Program-made: the position numbers and the translations under genes | The notes under the pieces: model-generated | Seen by the model: the letters and a program-made list of their open reading frames with translations, nothing else | Databases searched by the model: none | What the model was told of the DNA's origin: nothing | Origin: Eudromia elegans | Lineage: Eukaryota; Chordata; Aves; Tinamiformes; Tinamidae | DNA: 64,000 nt | Direction of reading: 5' to 3' | Assembly (NCBI GenBank): GCA_003342815.1 | Contig: PTEX01000003.1 | Coordinates: 5,413,898 to 5,477,897, forward strand | Shown: positions 1-13,382 of the stretch, piece after piece | Position numbering within the stretch: the stretch's first letter is position 1 | Layout of the letters: each line of letters starts with the position of its first letter

Positions 1-1681
1 AGACAAAAGAAAAATTGCACAGAGCTTTCAAGTTACTCAAGTTTATCTGAGTAATAACAACTCCTGAAGGAATGACAGAAATATTCTTTTCCTTCCTCCC
101 TTCCCTGTTTATAGCTCTGACCTGCACTTCTTCAGCACTTCAAACAAAGGCAGAAACTCTGTATTTGCTCTGCCTGGATTTTGTTATTTTAGGTTACTTG
201 TGTGACAGTGGAGTCTTCTCAGATTGCTCTTATCTGCGTTGTCTTGCAGAGATGTTAAACCTCGGAGCCCTGTGAGCCCACGCACCATCAGGGCAACTAT
301 CATAGCACAAGTTGGCCTCTAAAGATATAAACAAATCTCCCAGTGCCTAAAGGTAATAAAATACAGAGGACTTTAAGATCTATTTGATAGTTTTGTACTG
401 AAGAGCTTCTCTCTGAAGTATCTATCTTAGATGGTGTTCTTCTGATATACACGAGATCAAGAAAGTAGTATAATAGGGCAATCCTTAAACCCGCTTCTAA
501 TAATCGTATCACTTTAACAGTGTGCTTTATTTCATTTCTGGAGCAATTTCTCTTGCATGTCAGGCATACTCAGAAATGTCTGCTAATATATTAAGCACAG
601 CACTGTTTTACAGCATCAGTGAGTATATAAAAAGTGAAGTATTTAAGTCAATGGCAAGAATAAATGGAGAAAATGTACCATGGAGTTTGTGGCTTTGAGT
701 CGTTATTGAGCACCCAGGGCCTCTGTTACACCGAGAAGTTTGAGGCTCAAAATGTATAAAGCCCCATCTCTTCTGTCGTTATCCTCCTGCTCACCGAGTA
801 AGCTGGCATTACTGTCCAGGTAGAGGCCTGCACTCAGTGTCCAGTCTTTGCATAGTTACGTGAGGCACCTAAAGCAGATCGTACTGGTCCTTAGCTCCTC
901 TGCAGTCAAAGGAGGCAGCTCCAAAGTCATTTCAATCCACTGAAACTTTTAGCCACCCTCAGGAAGTGTCTAGCTCTGAAGGCCGGGACATCACAGCCAG
1001 AATGTCAACCACCTGCACTTTTCCTTCTGTTCTTGGAGGCACCATACCTGTATCAGACACCAGCCTTTCTCAGCCCTCCTCCGTTCCTCACCCCTGCTCA
1101 TGCACAAATGCCACAAGTAGCCCATGAAATGTACAGTAAATCTCCTGCCATATCATGTCAAAAGATACATGCGCTGTGGGTGTTTTGGAGCACCTAGAAG
1201 GCATGAAGCATGGGATGCCCTCCTGCGCAGGGCACACATATGTGATACGTGATACTCACATATGCCCAGGTCTTCTTTGCTGCTTTGGTCCTCCTGTCCT
1301 GGGTCAGAGGAATGGTGCAAAGCCAGAACTCACAGCTTTTGGATCCTTAAAGAGAGACACAAAGAATGGATTAACCTTTAACACAACAGAGCATTCTCTG
1401 CAGGACAAGATCTCAATCTCAAGTGGCTCTAAATTATTCAGTTCAATAGTTCAGCCTGGAAAAGCAGACAACCATTAGCCAGTGGGCTGCAGACTGCCCT
1501 GGATCTGGCTCCAGCTGTTGGGAATCACTCCGTCACTCTAGGCGGGGTAGATGGGATGTCAAAGATCCTTCCTGATTCGGCTGGTCAGGATGAATCCAGA
1601 ATTCTTGGGATTTACCACCAAGGAAATCTATCCATTGCTGTGGTGTCTCTATTACAAAGATCCCCTGGGACTCTGTTGTTA
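1..1681. other. Unique AT-rich non-coding DNA
   Basis: No coding exon, RNA gene or recognisable repeat is visible. The open frames here (67 to 108 codons) have no recognisable domain and overlap each other on both strands, as expected by chance. Composition is balanced to AT-rich and CpG is sparse. Confidence 0.6.
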
Positions 1682-1750
1682 AATATATATATATATATAT
1701 ATATAATTTTTTTTTATATATATATATTATATATATATAAAAAAAAAAAA
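1682..1750. repeat. Compound (TA)n / poly-T / (TA)n / poly-A microsatellite
   Basis: About 22 bp of alternating TA is followed by a T run, a second TA block of about 28 bp, and a closing A run of about 12. The T run and A run lie on opposite sides of the second TA block, so the whole tract can fold on itself. It is simple-sequence DNA with no coding value, although one frame reads through it as a run of I-Y dipeptides. Confidence 0.9.
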
Positions 1751-3312
1751 GGGAGCACAGTTTTGCTCCAAAAACTTAAAGAGAAAGAAACACCAAAAAA
1801 AGTACACTATCTTCTTGGAAGAGGGAAGTGATAATCTCTGTGGCAAATATATTGCCTGATTTGTGGCATGTATGTGACCTCATCTGTGCCTATAAAATCA
1901 CAGATAGGTGAGAGTCATATACGATGGAGATTCTCTCACCTTTCCTCTCACTAAATGATTTTAGTTTGTTTCTTTTTGAGTTTCCCGATTCCCTTAAACC
2001 TACCCTGCTGAAATACTGCCCATTACTCCAGCTATTACATATCTGAGAGTTGATTTTTGGAGGAATAACAAGGCTCCCTGCAGGCCATGTGCTGGGGCAT
2101 GTCTCTAAAGCAGCCCTGCACATGCTTGCAAGGCAGCAGCCCTTAATGCTGCAGCGAGGGGCTCGTCTGTCATCACCCTGTCAAGCCCCAGACCTGCTGC
2201 CTGCGCCGTGCGGGAGCCCGTGGAACTGCCATGGTCAGACCACATCTCCTCCACACTCCGTGGGACTTTGCTCTGCCCTGGCCAGCTGCTTTTACCCATC
2301 TACTGGTACCTCCTTGAGAGCTGGCACATTGACTGTTGTGTGGGCTTCTATTTCTCAGGAAAGCTTTGGAGAATAGGGAAGTTGACTTTTAAGAGTGATC
2401 TTGCTAGCTGAAGTGTATGTTCTCCTACATCTTTCCCCTCCTCCTCCTCTTCCTCCACTCTTATAATTGCCCATAATACAGGTTTTTGTAGATACCAAAT
2501 TCTCCAGTCTCACTTTCACAGAAGTAGTTGCATTAGGATGAGCATCAGGCCCAATGGATATTTTTAGAAGGAAGAAATATACACTTCTCCTCCAATGTGA
2601 AACTTTTCCTTGAGGAGATTTTCTTATGTTACGATCCAAGTCCTGCTATTTGGCACAGCCAGTAATTACTGTACAGTTGCTGATTTTCTGACTCACCCCT
2701 TTGCAGATCAGTTCTGCTTCTTCGGATTCATTACAAGCCTCAAGGAGCTGAGCAGAAAAACAGCATGTCCCACCTTCACATGTCAGATAGTAAAGCTTAG
2801 TCATGCAGCTTAAAATAAAGTAAGCAAGGGGCAGATGGCAAAAAGGACAAAATGTGGCTTATTTAATCTGCCTGTGTTTGCAAGGAAGTAATTGTCTTCT
2901 AGGCTCCAGAAAACAGAGTGCTACCAGAAGACAAACAATGAAACCTCTCTTTCCAGGGCACATATGACACTATTTGTATAGCTTCAACAGGAGCCTGCAG
3001 TTAATTCAGGGCTTTCAATAAAATTTACATTCACCATATGTAGAGAATAAAACACCTTCCTTGAATTGGGAAGCTGAATTGACCCCCTTCCTCTCCCTCA
3101 TGTGATTAGTTCACCCAGAGAAATTTTAATCCTCTTCTGAGCCCAAACAGTAAAAATGTCTTTAACAAAACAGCCTTTCCAACCTAAAACTAGTACGTGA
3201 GGAAACAAGGCACTAAATGGTACAAAAACTTGAAATACATGACACTGTCAGAAACAATGACTATAGACTTGACAGTTTCCATCAAACTGGTACCAATTTA
3301 AAGCTTTTAATT

Positions 3313-3342
3313 TAAGCATTGCTATAACAATAGCAATGCTTA
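3313..3342. other. Perfect 13-bp inverted repeat with 4-nt loop
   Basis: The arms TAAGCATTGCTAT (3,313-3,325) and ATAGCAATGCTTA (3,330-3,342) are exact reverse complements around the loop AACA. Pairing can continue outward through one wobble or mismatch and then one more pair. The stem is shorter than a typical microRNA precursor (about 22 bp or more per arm), so a small transcribed hairpin or an excised-transposon relic are only guesses. Confidence 0.85.
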
Positions 3343-5899
3343 GAGTAACACAGCTACATTTTGTTTTGTACTGATTAACCATAAAAGAACAACATAGATG
3401 CTGGTGGTACAGTTGCTGATGAAGTATTTAGTTTTGAAAGTGTCCTAGAAGTTTTATTCAGTTCCTTTAATTAATGAATGTTTATAGCATGGCTCTACAT
3501 GGGGTGAAAGAATGACTTTCTGTCCTCAGATAAATGAGATGTATTTTACACCTACTATGTCCCTGCTACATTGATGAGAGACCCAACTCCTGAAAAAAAG
3601 CAGGACAGCCTGATTCAAACTAGAATTGAAAAAAAAAAAGCCTGATTCATTTTTTTTTAAAGCATTCAAAAGTCTTTGTGTTTAGGTGTTTTTGACCAAA
3701 TAGCACTTTCTAAAGATGCCAAACCTTAATGCATTACGTTTATTACTCTGTTGAAAGCCTTAGAGGGCTCGACTAACTCTAGAGGGTGCTGTGTGTATTT
3801 GTACCTGAGAGCTGCAAAGCATACACAACTAGAGACAATAAAACATGAAAACATTATGGCACCAACAAAGCTGTTATATGTTCTCAAATTTCCAAAGCTG
3901 AGTTCAAGTAATTTCTAGGAGCCCTTATAAAACTGAGAATAAGGTACTGGGAAGACAACTACAATAATTAGGTGGGGGAAGCAGCTGTGTGAGAGAGGAG
4001 AGGCTGGAGCTGAAACTCTTGAAATCATGGCTAAGTGGACCATTGATGGGTGCAGTAGAGCATTTCCTGTGTCTTATTTTTCATGGGACTCTTGAAGTAG
4101 TCCAGATTGACTGTCCTTCAGTGCTGGCCATAAGTATTGCTATCTGTACATGCTGAACTTTAATCTGGGATTTTGCTCAGTTACCCTCCAAAACCTTTAC
4201 CCATCTCAATTTTTGATGTTCAAATTTATCTTGGGTTTAAAGGCCCACTTTGAGGCTTTCCTAAAGGTGCAAATGTCTTGCAAGCAAAGGATGGCTCAGC
4301 ACCACCTTCATACTACAGCTGTAGTTCCTTCTTTGCCTGCTTCATCGTTGAGGATTGAAAGGCTTCTCTGTCTATCTCTGTCTTTTAGAAAGAATTGCAT
4401 GAAAAAGGAAGCAGGTGTCAGAGCTGACCACATCAGAGCTGACATGGCCAAAAAGATGGAGTCACCTTCACTTCTGTTCACCGTATTGTGTCAAAGCCTG
4501 AGAAGGGATAAACCTATTGCATACTCCAGCCATCCTCAGCATTTTCTTTGTTTATAGGTTTCAGCATAGGTTATACCACCACAAGGAAAATAATTTGAGA
4601 ATGACCTCAAAGGAAAGAAAAAGTAAAACAGGAGCACAAAGCTTGACCTTGCACAAGGATCTGTGCTCCAGTCTAACTTGTGATATTATTGCATGTCTGT
4701 TAATCATTTCTCAGAAAACCCCACCAATAATGCTTAGGATACACATGATATATGTGCTCATTATTATTTCTAGACACTAGCACTGAAATAGGAGTCAGCC
4801 TAGTTTTAGTGGGACTAGGATAGATATGTGTCTCCTTTTGGAATGAAATTTTTCACCTGTGATAACACATGCACCAAAGGTTAGCGTTAAAAAAAAATGA
4901 AAGTAGGAGGTTTGGGATTGGGTTGGAAGTCAGGGTGATGATCCAGCATGATAGAGGTACCGCTGCTTCCCGTGTGTCTGTCCCAGAAGCCAGGTATCTG
5001 TTTGTGGTACAGTTCTTCCTGGTGTAAGACAAACTAAATGTAAACTCTCAAGGTTGTCTTACAAGGGAGAGGATCAGCTTTTCTCACCACCAGTCTAATT
5101 TGGACTTTCCAGTGCTCTTGAATACTACACCACTTGGCCTAATCTTCTCACTTATCTTTCCTTCATTTCTAACAGTGTTTTGAAGGTATTTATAATAGTA
5201 AAGAAGACTTGGTGAAATCTGGGGATTCTTCTTGGGTCAGACACATTTTTCTGTGGGTTATTTGAATCTCCTTTGGGTCTGGAAAACATCTGGGTGAAAA
5301 CAGATTCTCTCCTACTTTACTGTCTGGTTATGGCAACAAAGTAAATGCAAAGGAGCATGGTAAGAGAAAAAGAATGCAGTTAACCTTTCAAAACCTCCAA
5401 GTAAATAAAACAATTTTGTGGCTAGGTCAGGCACTCAGGTCAGTCCTAATTTTGTCAAAACAGTTTACTCTTTCCTTAAAAATAACCCAGCAGAAGTGCA
5501 AATGTAGCTCATCATGTCGTGTCAGAGTTCTTTATACTTCGTGTCACACACAAATTTTATATTAAAGATGATGGAGCTTGCCAGGGTGTCGCAGATAGTT
5601 ATTATCCTCATACCTAGCAACCTACTATGAGTACCACATAATTTAGCAAATTTCTGCTATCCTTTCGAGTTAACTCTATTTCTCTTCTCTGTGCTTTTCC
5701 CACCATTGAAAATAATTGTAAAAGAATGGTTAAAAAAAAGAAGCATTTATTCTTATCTTTTAAAATACAGGCCTGGAGAAAAGGCAAGTTAACCCTTCTG
5801 ATAAGGAAAAGCGTGTTAATCTCACCTCACACAGATTCTCAGTAGCTGCCTCCCAACTCCTCCCCTCTAAATTCAGGCACCTCTGTTAGTAATGCGGCG

Positions 5900-6110
5900 T
5901 CTGATTAGCAAAAGTATTTAGTAAGCTAATGTTCACTGTCCACAGCAGGAGGCTCACACAGCTTGGCTGATGAGAAATGAACTGCCTCAAGCTAGCTTTT
6001 AATGGCAACTAATTTCCCATATTTGATACTCAGCTCAGCCAACTAATATCTAGCTCAACCGTGACAAGACAATCACAGTTCCTTTTGAAAATCCTTTAAT
6101 CTGGGATGCA
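5900..6110. promoter_or_regulatory. Candidate conserved non-coding element
   Basis: This block is non-repetitive and complex. It is rich in homeodomain- and bHLH-like words, including several CTAAT/TTAGC words, two AACTAAT words and CAGCTCAGCC, with no open frame. It has the look of deeply conserved developmental enhancers, but that is a judgement of texture only, since no alignment was possible. Confidence 0.22.
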
Positions 6111-7531
6111 AACCAGTGTGCTCAAGGCTATAATGAACTTCTGAGATTATGTACTGGCTATTTTAGAAGGTGGTATATTTTCTTTTCCTTTTTTTCCTTC
6201 TCTGTCTCACAAAGATTTAAGAATATGTAATTTTGTGTTTTCCTGCTTTTATACATTCTGCCTAGTACATAATCTCCTCCTGAAAGTCACTGGCAAAAGT
6301 TTTAAAAGGTCAAGTAAAGCGCTTTCCCTTCAGATAACCCAAAGGACGTGGCAGCTCATAACAGCACAACATCATAAGTGGCTTTTAAATCAATTCATCT
6401 TGTTATTCTAAATGTGTTTTAAATATCTAACATGTTTTATACTGCACTGGCTTTGGCTTTGACAAATCCCATTACTCTCTGTTACTCTATCTCATTACAC
6501 AGTGAATTATTAAATAGAACACTTAACCTAATTAGATATTATTGTCATGATACATACAGACATCCTGAAACAAGTCATTCCTTTTTGTTGTTCTGAGTAG
6601 TCACTTTTTTTTTTAACTCTTATTCTGTGTTGGTTTTGGTGGTGGTGGTTTCTTCCCTTTCTTAAAAAGCACCAAATCTCTGGGGAAAAAAAAAAAGATT
6701 TTTTTTTCTATTTCTTTCTAAAATAGCTCCTTGATATAGCAGTAAATAATCATATGTGGATATAAGCTTGCTAGCAAAATGGCATGTGGGTCTATGTACA
6801 TAACTAAGATTGACTATGAGTCTCATACAATGTTTTCCTACTCCAGCAGTATATATAGGCATCATTGCTGTGGGGTAAGTGATGTAAGGTTATAAATATT
6901 TCAGCTTCAGACTAGATTACAATTTTTCAATTCAGAGACACTCACTCCAGGGGGCAGGAAGATCGTAGACTCCTTTATAGGTTAGCAGAAAACGCCCAGC
7001 CTGTGCAGTGCCACAGGCCTGGTGTAACATGGACGATGCTGCTGCCATGAGTGTTCCCGTGGGCTCCGGTCCTGGCAATTGAAGCCCCATGTCTGTGGAG
7101 CTGGGTGCAATAATTGCTGGCTACCAGTTCAGAGAATTATCAGACCTACAAAGCTGGTCCAGTGAGTTTGCTCAGTCTTTTCAAAATACAGTGCAGCCAC
7201 GGCTGGCTAATTGGAAAAGATGCTTCCTATCATAGAGTAGGCTTTTAAATTAACAGACTGTCACTGGCATATCTGTTTCAGATCATTATTATTCCAGCTA
7301 ACTTTCAAAATAAAATATTTATTTTCCTCAGTCATACTGTGCAAATCAGGTCAAAAATATTACTTGACACAGGGATTACTTGTAAGAGTTGTTTTGGCTA
7401 TTTACCAAGCTGTCATGTTTATCTTTTCAGTGGCATTTCCCATATTGGAAAACATGACAAATGCTGTAGACAGTGTTATTGTTGTGGGAGGGAGTTATCC
7501 AGGGTTTAGTGATGCTAACTCTAGATTAATC

Positions 7532-7556
7532 TTTTTTTTTTTTTTTTTTTTTTTTT
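7532..7556. repeat. Poly-T homopolymer (25 T)
   Basis: This is an uninterrupted run of 25 T. It could be the A-tail of an antisense retroposed sequence. The flank at 7,557 onwards shows no recognisable retroposon body, and no target-site duplication was found. Confidence 0.95.
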
Positions 7557-10500
7557 GTAATGGCCTGTGTGTATGTTCTGTTCAAGTAAAACCCTCCAAG
7601 ATGTCTTAAGCTACGGTTAATTCACAGCACCCGGACACCCGAGCATCTCTGTGCTGAGGATATGTTGGGAATGAGGCCTTTTCTTAGCAGAGGTCACAAC
7701 TTTGGTTTGCTCTGTGCACCACAGCTCGCTCCTCTGCATGCTCCTCATCGCTTTTGCTTCCCAGCACAGAGTAGCACCAGGGCCGTGTGCTACCTCACGG
7801 GGGCAATACACCATCCTGAGCACGTGGAAAAGCAGTCTTTGCCGTTCCATTAGACATAGGCACCACATTTTTTATTTTCATAAGAAGTATAGAGGGGATG
7901 AACTGCACTGAGCACCCTGCCAAGGCCTGGGACGTGTATCTCTCTATCTCAGAGCATTTGAGGAACACTGTAAGCCACGAGCCAAAGTGGAAGGTTTCTC
8001 CCCAATAAACATTTCAGATGCAATATTGCACCTTTTTCAAAGTGACTCAAGTCGTTTGCTGCACTCTCCAGTACAATATGACATATTAGATGATGGTGTA
8101 AATTGTTATGGGCAGTGCAACATTTTATCCCAACTAAGAATACAGCCAAGATGTCTTATCATCTTCGTATCATTTTGTGCTAAATGCTAGAGATTTTTAT
8201 CTTTTCTATTGTTTATCCCCATATGAACACTCCCTCTCTGTTTATTTCTTTATTTCTATATCAAAATGGAGACATTAATTCTAGCTCCCCAGTGAAGATG
8301 GCCTTCATTTTTCCAAGTCAGTGAGAGATTAAAACCTTTTGTTATTCACATGCATGTTCAATATCCCAACTGCATTTTTTTGTCACGTATAGTATGCAAT
8401 GTAAAAAAATTGCTTTAATTGGCTCACATTTTTTTACTTTCAACAGATTTTTTGTCTTTATGAATAGTTATCTCAAACTCTTAATTCAGTGTTTTCATGC
8501 ATATAGTTCACATGGGAATGTGAGAGACACTCATATGCATCAACTGAATCAAAAGAGGAAATAAAAAATGTTGTCTACAGTCTGAGTCAACGAGCTGCTC
8601 ATGTTCTTATCTGTATGTATAAAAGTGAGATTACTGGATTTCTTTAGCAATTTTATGAGTGAAATTGGGAAACGACTTGCATGACAGTAAGTCTCTTACT
8701 AGTCACTGATACTTGATGCTTTGACAAGTATCATCTCAATGTGGATGAGCTGATTTTTTTTTTTAAGGCACAAGTATTGCCATTCCTACTATGTGGAAAG
8801 AATGTAAATCTTTAAAAATGTTAGGTTCAATGAATGTCTGAAAGAAAACTTTTAAAATGTAGAAAGTTTTTAACCAAACCTAGTGGCTTAAAAGCAAAAC
8901 CCAGAGATTTAAATCCACATTTCCAACTTAAGAAATGAATTTTTGAAGAACTGTTGCTATATGTAATGAGGCATGATGCCCAAGTAGAACTAAAACTCAC
9001 AGTGGTGAATTATTTTATATTCTGCCAATGTTCACAGAAAAACAAGCGTATTTATCAAGCCCAAAATTCAGCTACAATACAAAATAGATATCAATGTTGC
9101 AAAACTCTCTGTCCTCTATAAATAATTACTCTGAATGACATATTTTTGTATCTCACTAATTTAAGTGGCATATTTCTGAATTGAAAAGAGATTCCCATGA
9201 CTTATTTTCATGCTATACACATTGATTTGCTATATTGGGAGAAAAATTGTAGTTAGAAGACTTTCTGATTGTTAAGTGTACAAAAATTAAGAGATGCCAG
9301 AATCCATGAAATCCATGAAATCTTAATCAGAGTCCCTGCGAAACAACATTACGATATAATATTCATTTACATAGTCACATACTATTTTCTGTAAGACTCT
9401 TGGGCTCTTTTGATTCGTGAACGGGAGGATGCAAAAATAATGTGTTTGGTCTATGTTGTGGAAAAGTTTGTTTTCTGGAAGGTCATCACTTGCTTTGTGG
9501 TTGCTGTTAGTCCTTGAGCTGGGACGTTGTGAGAAGAGAATGGTGATGGTTTCATGGGAAAGCAGCTGGAAAATTGGATTCTCTTGTTCATTCTGCCACA
9601 AAGTCCTTATGTGATGCTGGGCAAAGTCACTCAGATCAGCTTTTTTCACAGGTGGCCAATATTATGTTCCTCAATTTGAAGATACTTAACGTAGATTAGG
9701 TTCTCTGTATGAAAAGTGCCAAGCAATCATAAATGCAATGAAGTTCTGTGGTGTACACTGCTATATTAGGCTAAGTACTCTAAAAAATTAAGTCCTAGAC
9801 ATCCTAAAGTGGGCACCTAAATGTAATGGGCATTTTTAAAATATTTTTATCTTAATCTCTTTAAGAATTAATGCCTCGCTAGTCAATGAGATAATTATAC
9901 CTCTCTCCATCATCAGCTTGTTATGCAGGTAAATTCATTACAGATTTTGAACCACTTAGGTTCTACAATGATAAGAGTTACGAAGAAGCCTTGAAGAAAT
10001 TTACCAGTTCTATATTCAGTGCAGGGGTTGCATGGGGTATTTCAAAAAGTTTTGGGCCCTTGTGTTGAATGACAAGACTTAAACGCTATATGCTGTAGTA
10101 CGTACAGTGAATGTGATTCTTTGTGCACGCCCTGTGGAAGAGTAGTGTTCCTGAACGGCAGGATTAATGAAGCTTTGTCTGCTATATGGTTGTGTCCTCT
10201 GTGTCTGTGGCTAATTCAGTGTGAAGTTGAACTGAAGTTTTTCTGCATATTAGCAACCTTTATATGAATGTCACAGATCTTCTCAGGCTTGAGTTGACCA
10301 GGAGCGTTTGTTACTACCCTTCCTGTGTGCTGGTTTCCACAAGAGACACAAGAGCAGGAAAGGAAGAGGAGATTCTTAAGAATTTAGTCAGAGAAACCAG
10401 ACCCTGCCCGGTTTTGGCCCAGTGCTGCCCCAGGGGTGCACTGGCACCACAGGCTGGGGTGAGACTTGTCCCTATGGATCAATGGGAGGGGTTCATTAAG

Positions 10501-13243
10501 CACCCCACAGCTTGAGAGGTCACTGCCTGCAGGTCTAGTGCTTGTCTAGGATAGAAAGAGAACTTTGGGACTGTGCAAGACTTATGATGGGATTTTTAGC
10601 TGAAGAACCAGAAATGTGGAAAGGGAAGGGTCAAGGTGCTTTTGGGAGGAACAAGTGTGGGAAAACAGGGATAAAGGAATTAAATGGTCTGATTGCATAT
10701 TAACAGATGGATATTTGGTATACTTGTCCAGCCATGCCCTGCACCTGATCAGCAGTCTGTCCTGTCTTGCTATTGAACTCCTTCTCTAACTATTTTCCTG
10801 GATGTGTGACTCCATTCTGTGTGTATGAGTGTGTATGGAGGTATAAATGACAGCAAATGGAGTGGGGACCATGAACCTTAGGGATTTTTATGTCTAGATT
10901 GCAGGCAACTGGAGAGAATAGAGTATGTGTCTGGGTATATATGTCAACGTGTGATTGATAGTGAATATCAAGCTAGACTAGCCGCCAAGTAGGATAAGTG
11001 GCTTGGGAAGCCTAGTAGAGACCAATGACTGCCAGTTGGCTGCTGGAGAGAGCAGGGGGTCCAAGTCAGCTATTAGGAAGACCAGAAGGTCTGGAGGTTG
11101 ACCAAGAGACTCATTTGTATGGATGTGTGGATTTGATTGGAGCTGTGGGTCCCAGCAGCTCACATGCCCAATGCCATCAACCAGAGTGACCAAGGATCCA
11201 GGGACAGCTGAAGGGTAGATGAACTGTCTGCAGTCAGGTGCATTTTATATGAATGTATATATATATTTTCTACTATTGGACTTCCATGTTGTTCACCCAG
11301 AGAGGAAACTGGATAGGGCTGTAGTGCTCTTGATGTGTTCTCTCTCTGTGCTGATCTCTGTGTCTGGCTGTGTGTGCAGGTATATGTGTGTTGTGTGTTT
11401 GTGTGGGTGGCTGTTGGGAATACACCCTCGTCCTCGCTACAGGACCTGGAGACACAGAGCTGCAGTGGCCTTGCCTCTATCAGGCTACTGGATATAACAA
11501 CCCCTAACGTAAGGGTTTGTCAGATAGTTTCAAACTCATTTCCTAAACACCTAAGAATGATGAAACTCAGGAATATTAATTTGCATTCACAATGTAAGGA
11601 ATTATGACATAACGGTTACAAATCTTCCAGTTTCTCTCCCTTTGAACCTGTCCCCTATCATATCCTCACCCCCTTACACATATACTCTATGATCACTTAT
11701 CTCCTGGATATGTCAGGCAGCACAGAACAGCTCTCTTCCAATAACACATACACTACACCAACCCAAACTCGTTGCCTCGCTTCTTCCCTTGGTGCTAGCC
11801 TGCTTCATCCTGTTCCTCCCACTTCACTGATGTTCTTTACAGTATTTTTTTCTGGAGTGCATTTGGTAAGGAGAGGCTGCTGCTGTTGGGCAACCAGCTG
11901 TTGCTTGGTTCTGCTGTCCTTAGGCTACATAACAAGAGTTTAAAACAACTTCTGTGTTCCTGAGCAGAAAGGCCTCTCCAGGCACTGATGTTTTTGCCGT
12001 TTTCCAAAGATAACAACATTTTCAACTTGGAGGAGGATGTTGCATCTGCAGCGTTTTAGCAGAACAGCTGATGGCGAGCTGACCAAACAGGCTCCCGATG
12101 TTTGAGAGGGAAATAAGCAGCATGCCAGGAAGTGTCCTGCTCTCTTGATAGCTGCTGCAATGGGGGCACAGAACAGCTGTGGCAAAGCCACGTCCCTTAG
12201 AGAAATGTCAGCACCTCCGTGATGCTGAGGCAATGAGGAAGACCACAGCCCACAGCGAGGGAGGAATCGGTTCTGTCCCTTTGGAGACAGAGCACTGGCT
12301 GGTGAGCCCTGTGCTTGCCCACAGAAGCCCATGAGCCACAATATACCCATCACAACAACTGTTCTTGCTGGGCCAAGAACTGACCTTGTCACTGCCTAGG
12401 AAATTTTAGAGTCAGGATTTACAGTTTAGTGTTTGTAATTTACTAGTTCAACCCCAAATCGCTGTTTCTATTGTAAACACATATAGGCTATCTCTACACA
12501 TTTTTATTTGTTGAGCTATAACCTCTGATTTATCACCCCTTAATTTCTGATTCAGAAGGGAACAGATTTGTAAATGTGTATGTATCACGATTGTAATTCA
12601 CATGTGTTTATCTGGTCACATTCCTAGGTCTTGACATGGCTGGTGCTTGGAGCCTATTTGGATCATTGCACTTTCCTCATATCATCTACATTTCTTCCAG
12701 AAGAACTTGGAAAGTGAGCTAATTCAACTTCTTACTGTGTAGAAACTACCAGGAGTAAAATCCATACTTTTTACTGTAACCCCATTTTTAGAGAAAAAAA
12801 AATCCAACTTAAAATTAGATAATACTTAGTTGATAAAAAACACCTTACAGGCATTTTGCCATGCTAGATTGTTATATTTTCTTGCTAAATTGCTTGTTCC
12901 CAACACTGAAAAACTCTGGGGTTTACTGTAAATGAACTAATGCTAAGAGCTGAATAGAGAGATCTTTCTTTTCCCTTTTTTTAAATAGAAGCCGTGCAGC
13001 TGCTGATCGGTTTAGTGACATGAAGGATGGTGATGCCATGACCTGTTAGGAGCAGTGACCACAGGAGACGCAATAGGAGGGGAGTCCAGACAGGGAAATA
13101 ACCTGCTGCTAACACAGTGTTCATGGAAAAAGCCAGGGGGCAAAAGGCACAACTAAAGGTATCAAAGAAACAGGAGGCGGAGGAAGTGGGCTCTGGATTT
13201 AAAAATGTTTTCAGTTTAGAATTGAAATCTCCCCTACCCCAAA
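7557..13243. other. Unique AT-rich non-coding DNA
   Basis: No gene is supported. The 108-codon frame at 9,323-9,649 (minus) overlaps the SINE-like relic at 9,590-9,700 and matches no family. A GT-rich stretch without a strict period lies at about 11,330-11,415. A 150-codon minus-strand frame at 11,940-12,392 lies in a GC-richer patch and has no recognisable domain. Confidence 0.55.
9590..9700 (+). mobile_element. Ancient MIR-like SINE relic
   Basis: The order of words matches the MIR/CORE-SINE core as I remember it: TTCTGCCAC, then a diverged spacer, then GTGATGCTGGGCAAAGTCACT (in MIR, GTGACCTTGGGCAAG followed by TCACTT or TTACTT), then a diverged pyrimidine/CAG section. The 3' half is too eroded to delimit. 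An unrelated resemblance is possible. Confidence 0.5.
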
Positions 13244-13382
13244 TTTCCTTTTTCTGTTTTCTTCTTTCTTTATCCATCTCTTCCATTTTTTCTTTTTCTC
13301 TCTTCCTTTCTCCTTTTCTCTTCCCATTCTTTCTTCTTCTTTCCCTTCTCTCTCTTTCTGTTTCTTTCTTCCTTCCTTTCAT
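13244..13382. repeat. Long polypyrimidine (CTTT-rich) tract
   Basis: For about 140 bp the plus strand is almost only C and T, mostly TTTC, TTCC and CTCT words, with a few A or G interruptions near 13,272-13,285 and 13,325. The matching purine strand gives a spurious K/R/E-rich frame on the minus strand (12,981-13,382), which should not be read as a basic protein. Such tracts can form intramolecular triplexes. Confidence 0.9.

Larger units (their letters stand above)
1751..7531. other. Unique non-coding DNA with small structures
   Basis: No gene is supported. The stretch holds a perfect hairpin at 3,313-3,342, a micro direct repeat at 3,607-3,649, and a conserved-looking block at about 5,900-6,110, each listed separately. 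A GC-richer patch at 2,080-2,300 has overlapping frames on both strands that match nothing known. Short A and T homopolymers occur at 3,628-3,660 and 6,684-6,708. Confidence 0.55.

Noticed and set aside
12981-13382. Highly charged K/R/E-rich 133-codon frame on the minus strand
   Set aside because: Its first half is the translation of the purine strand of a polypyrimidine tract, so the composition explains the sequence.
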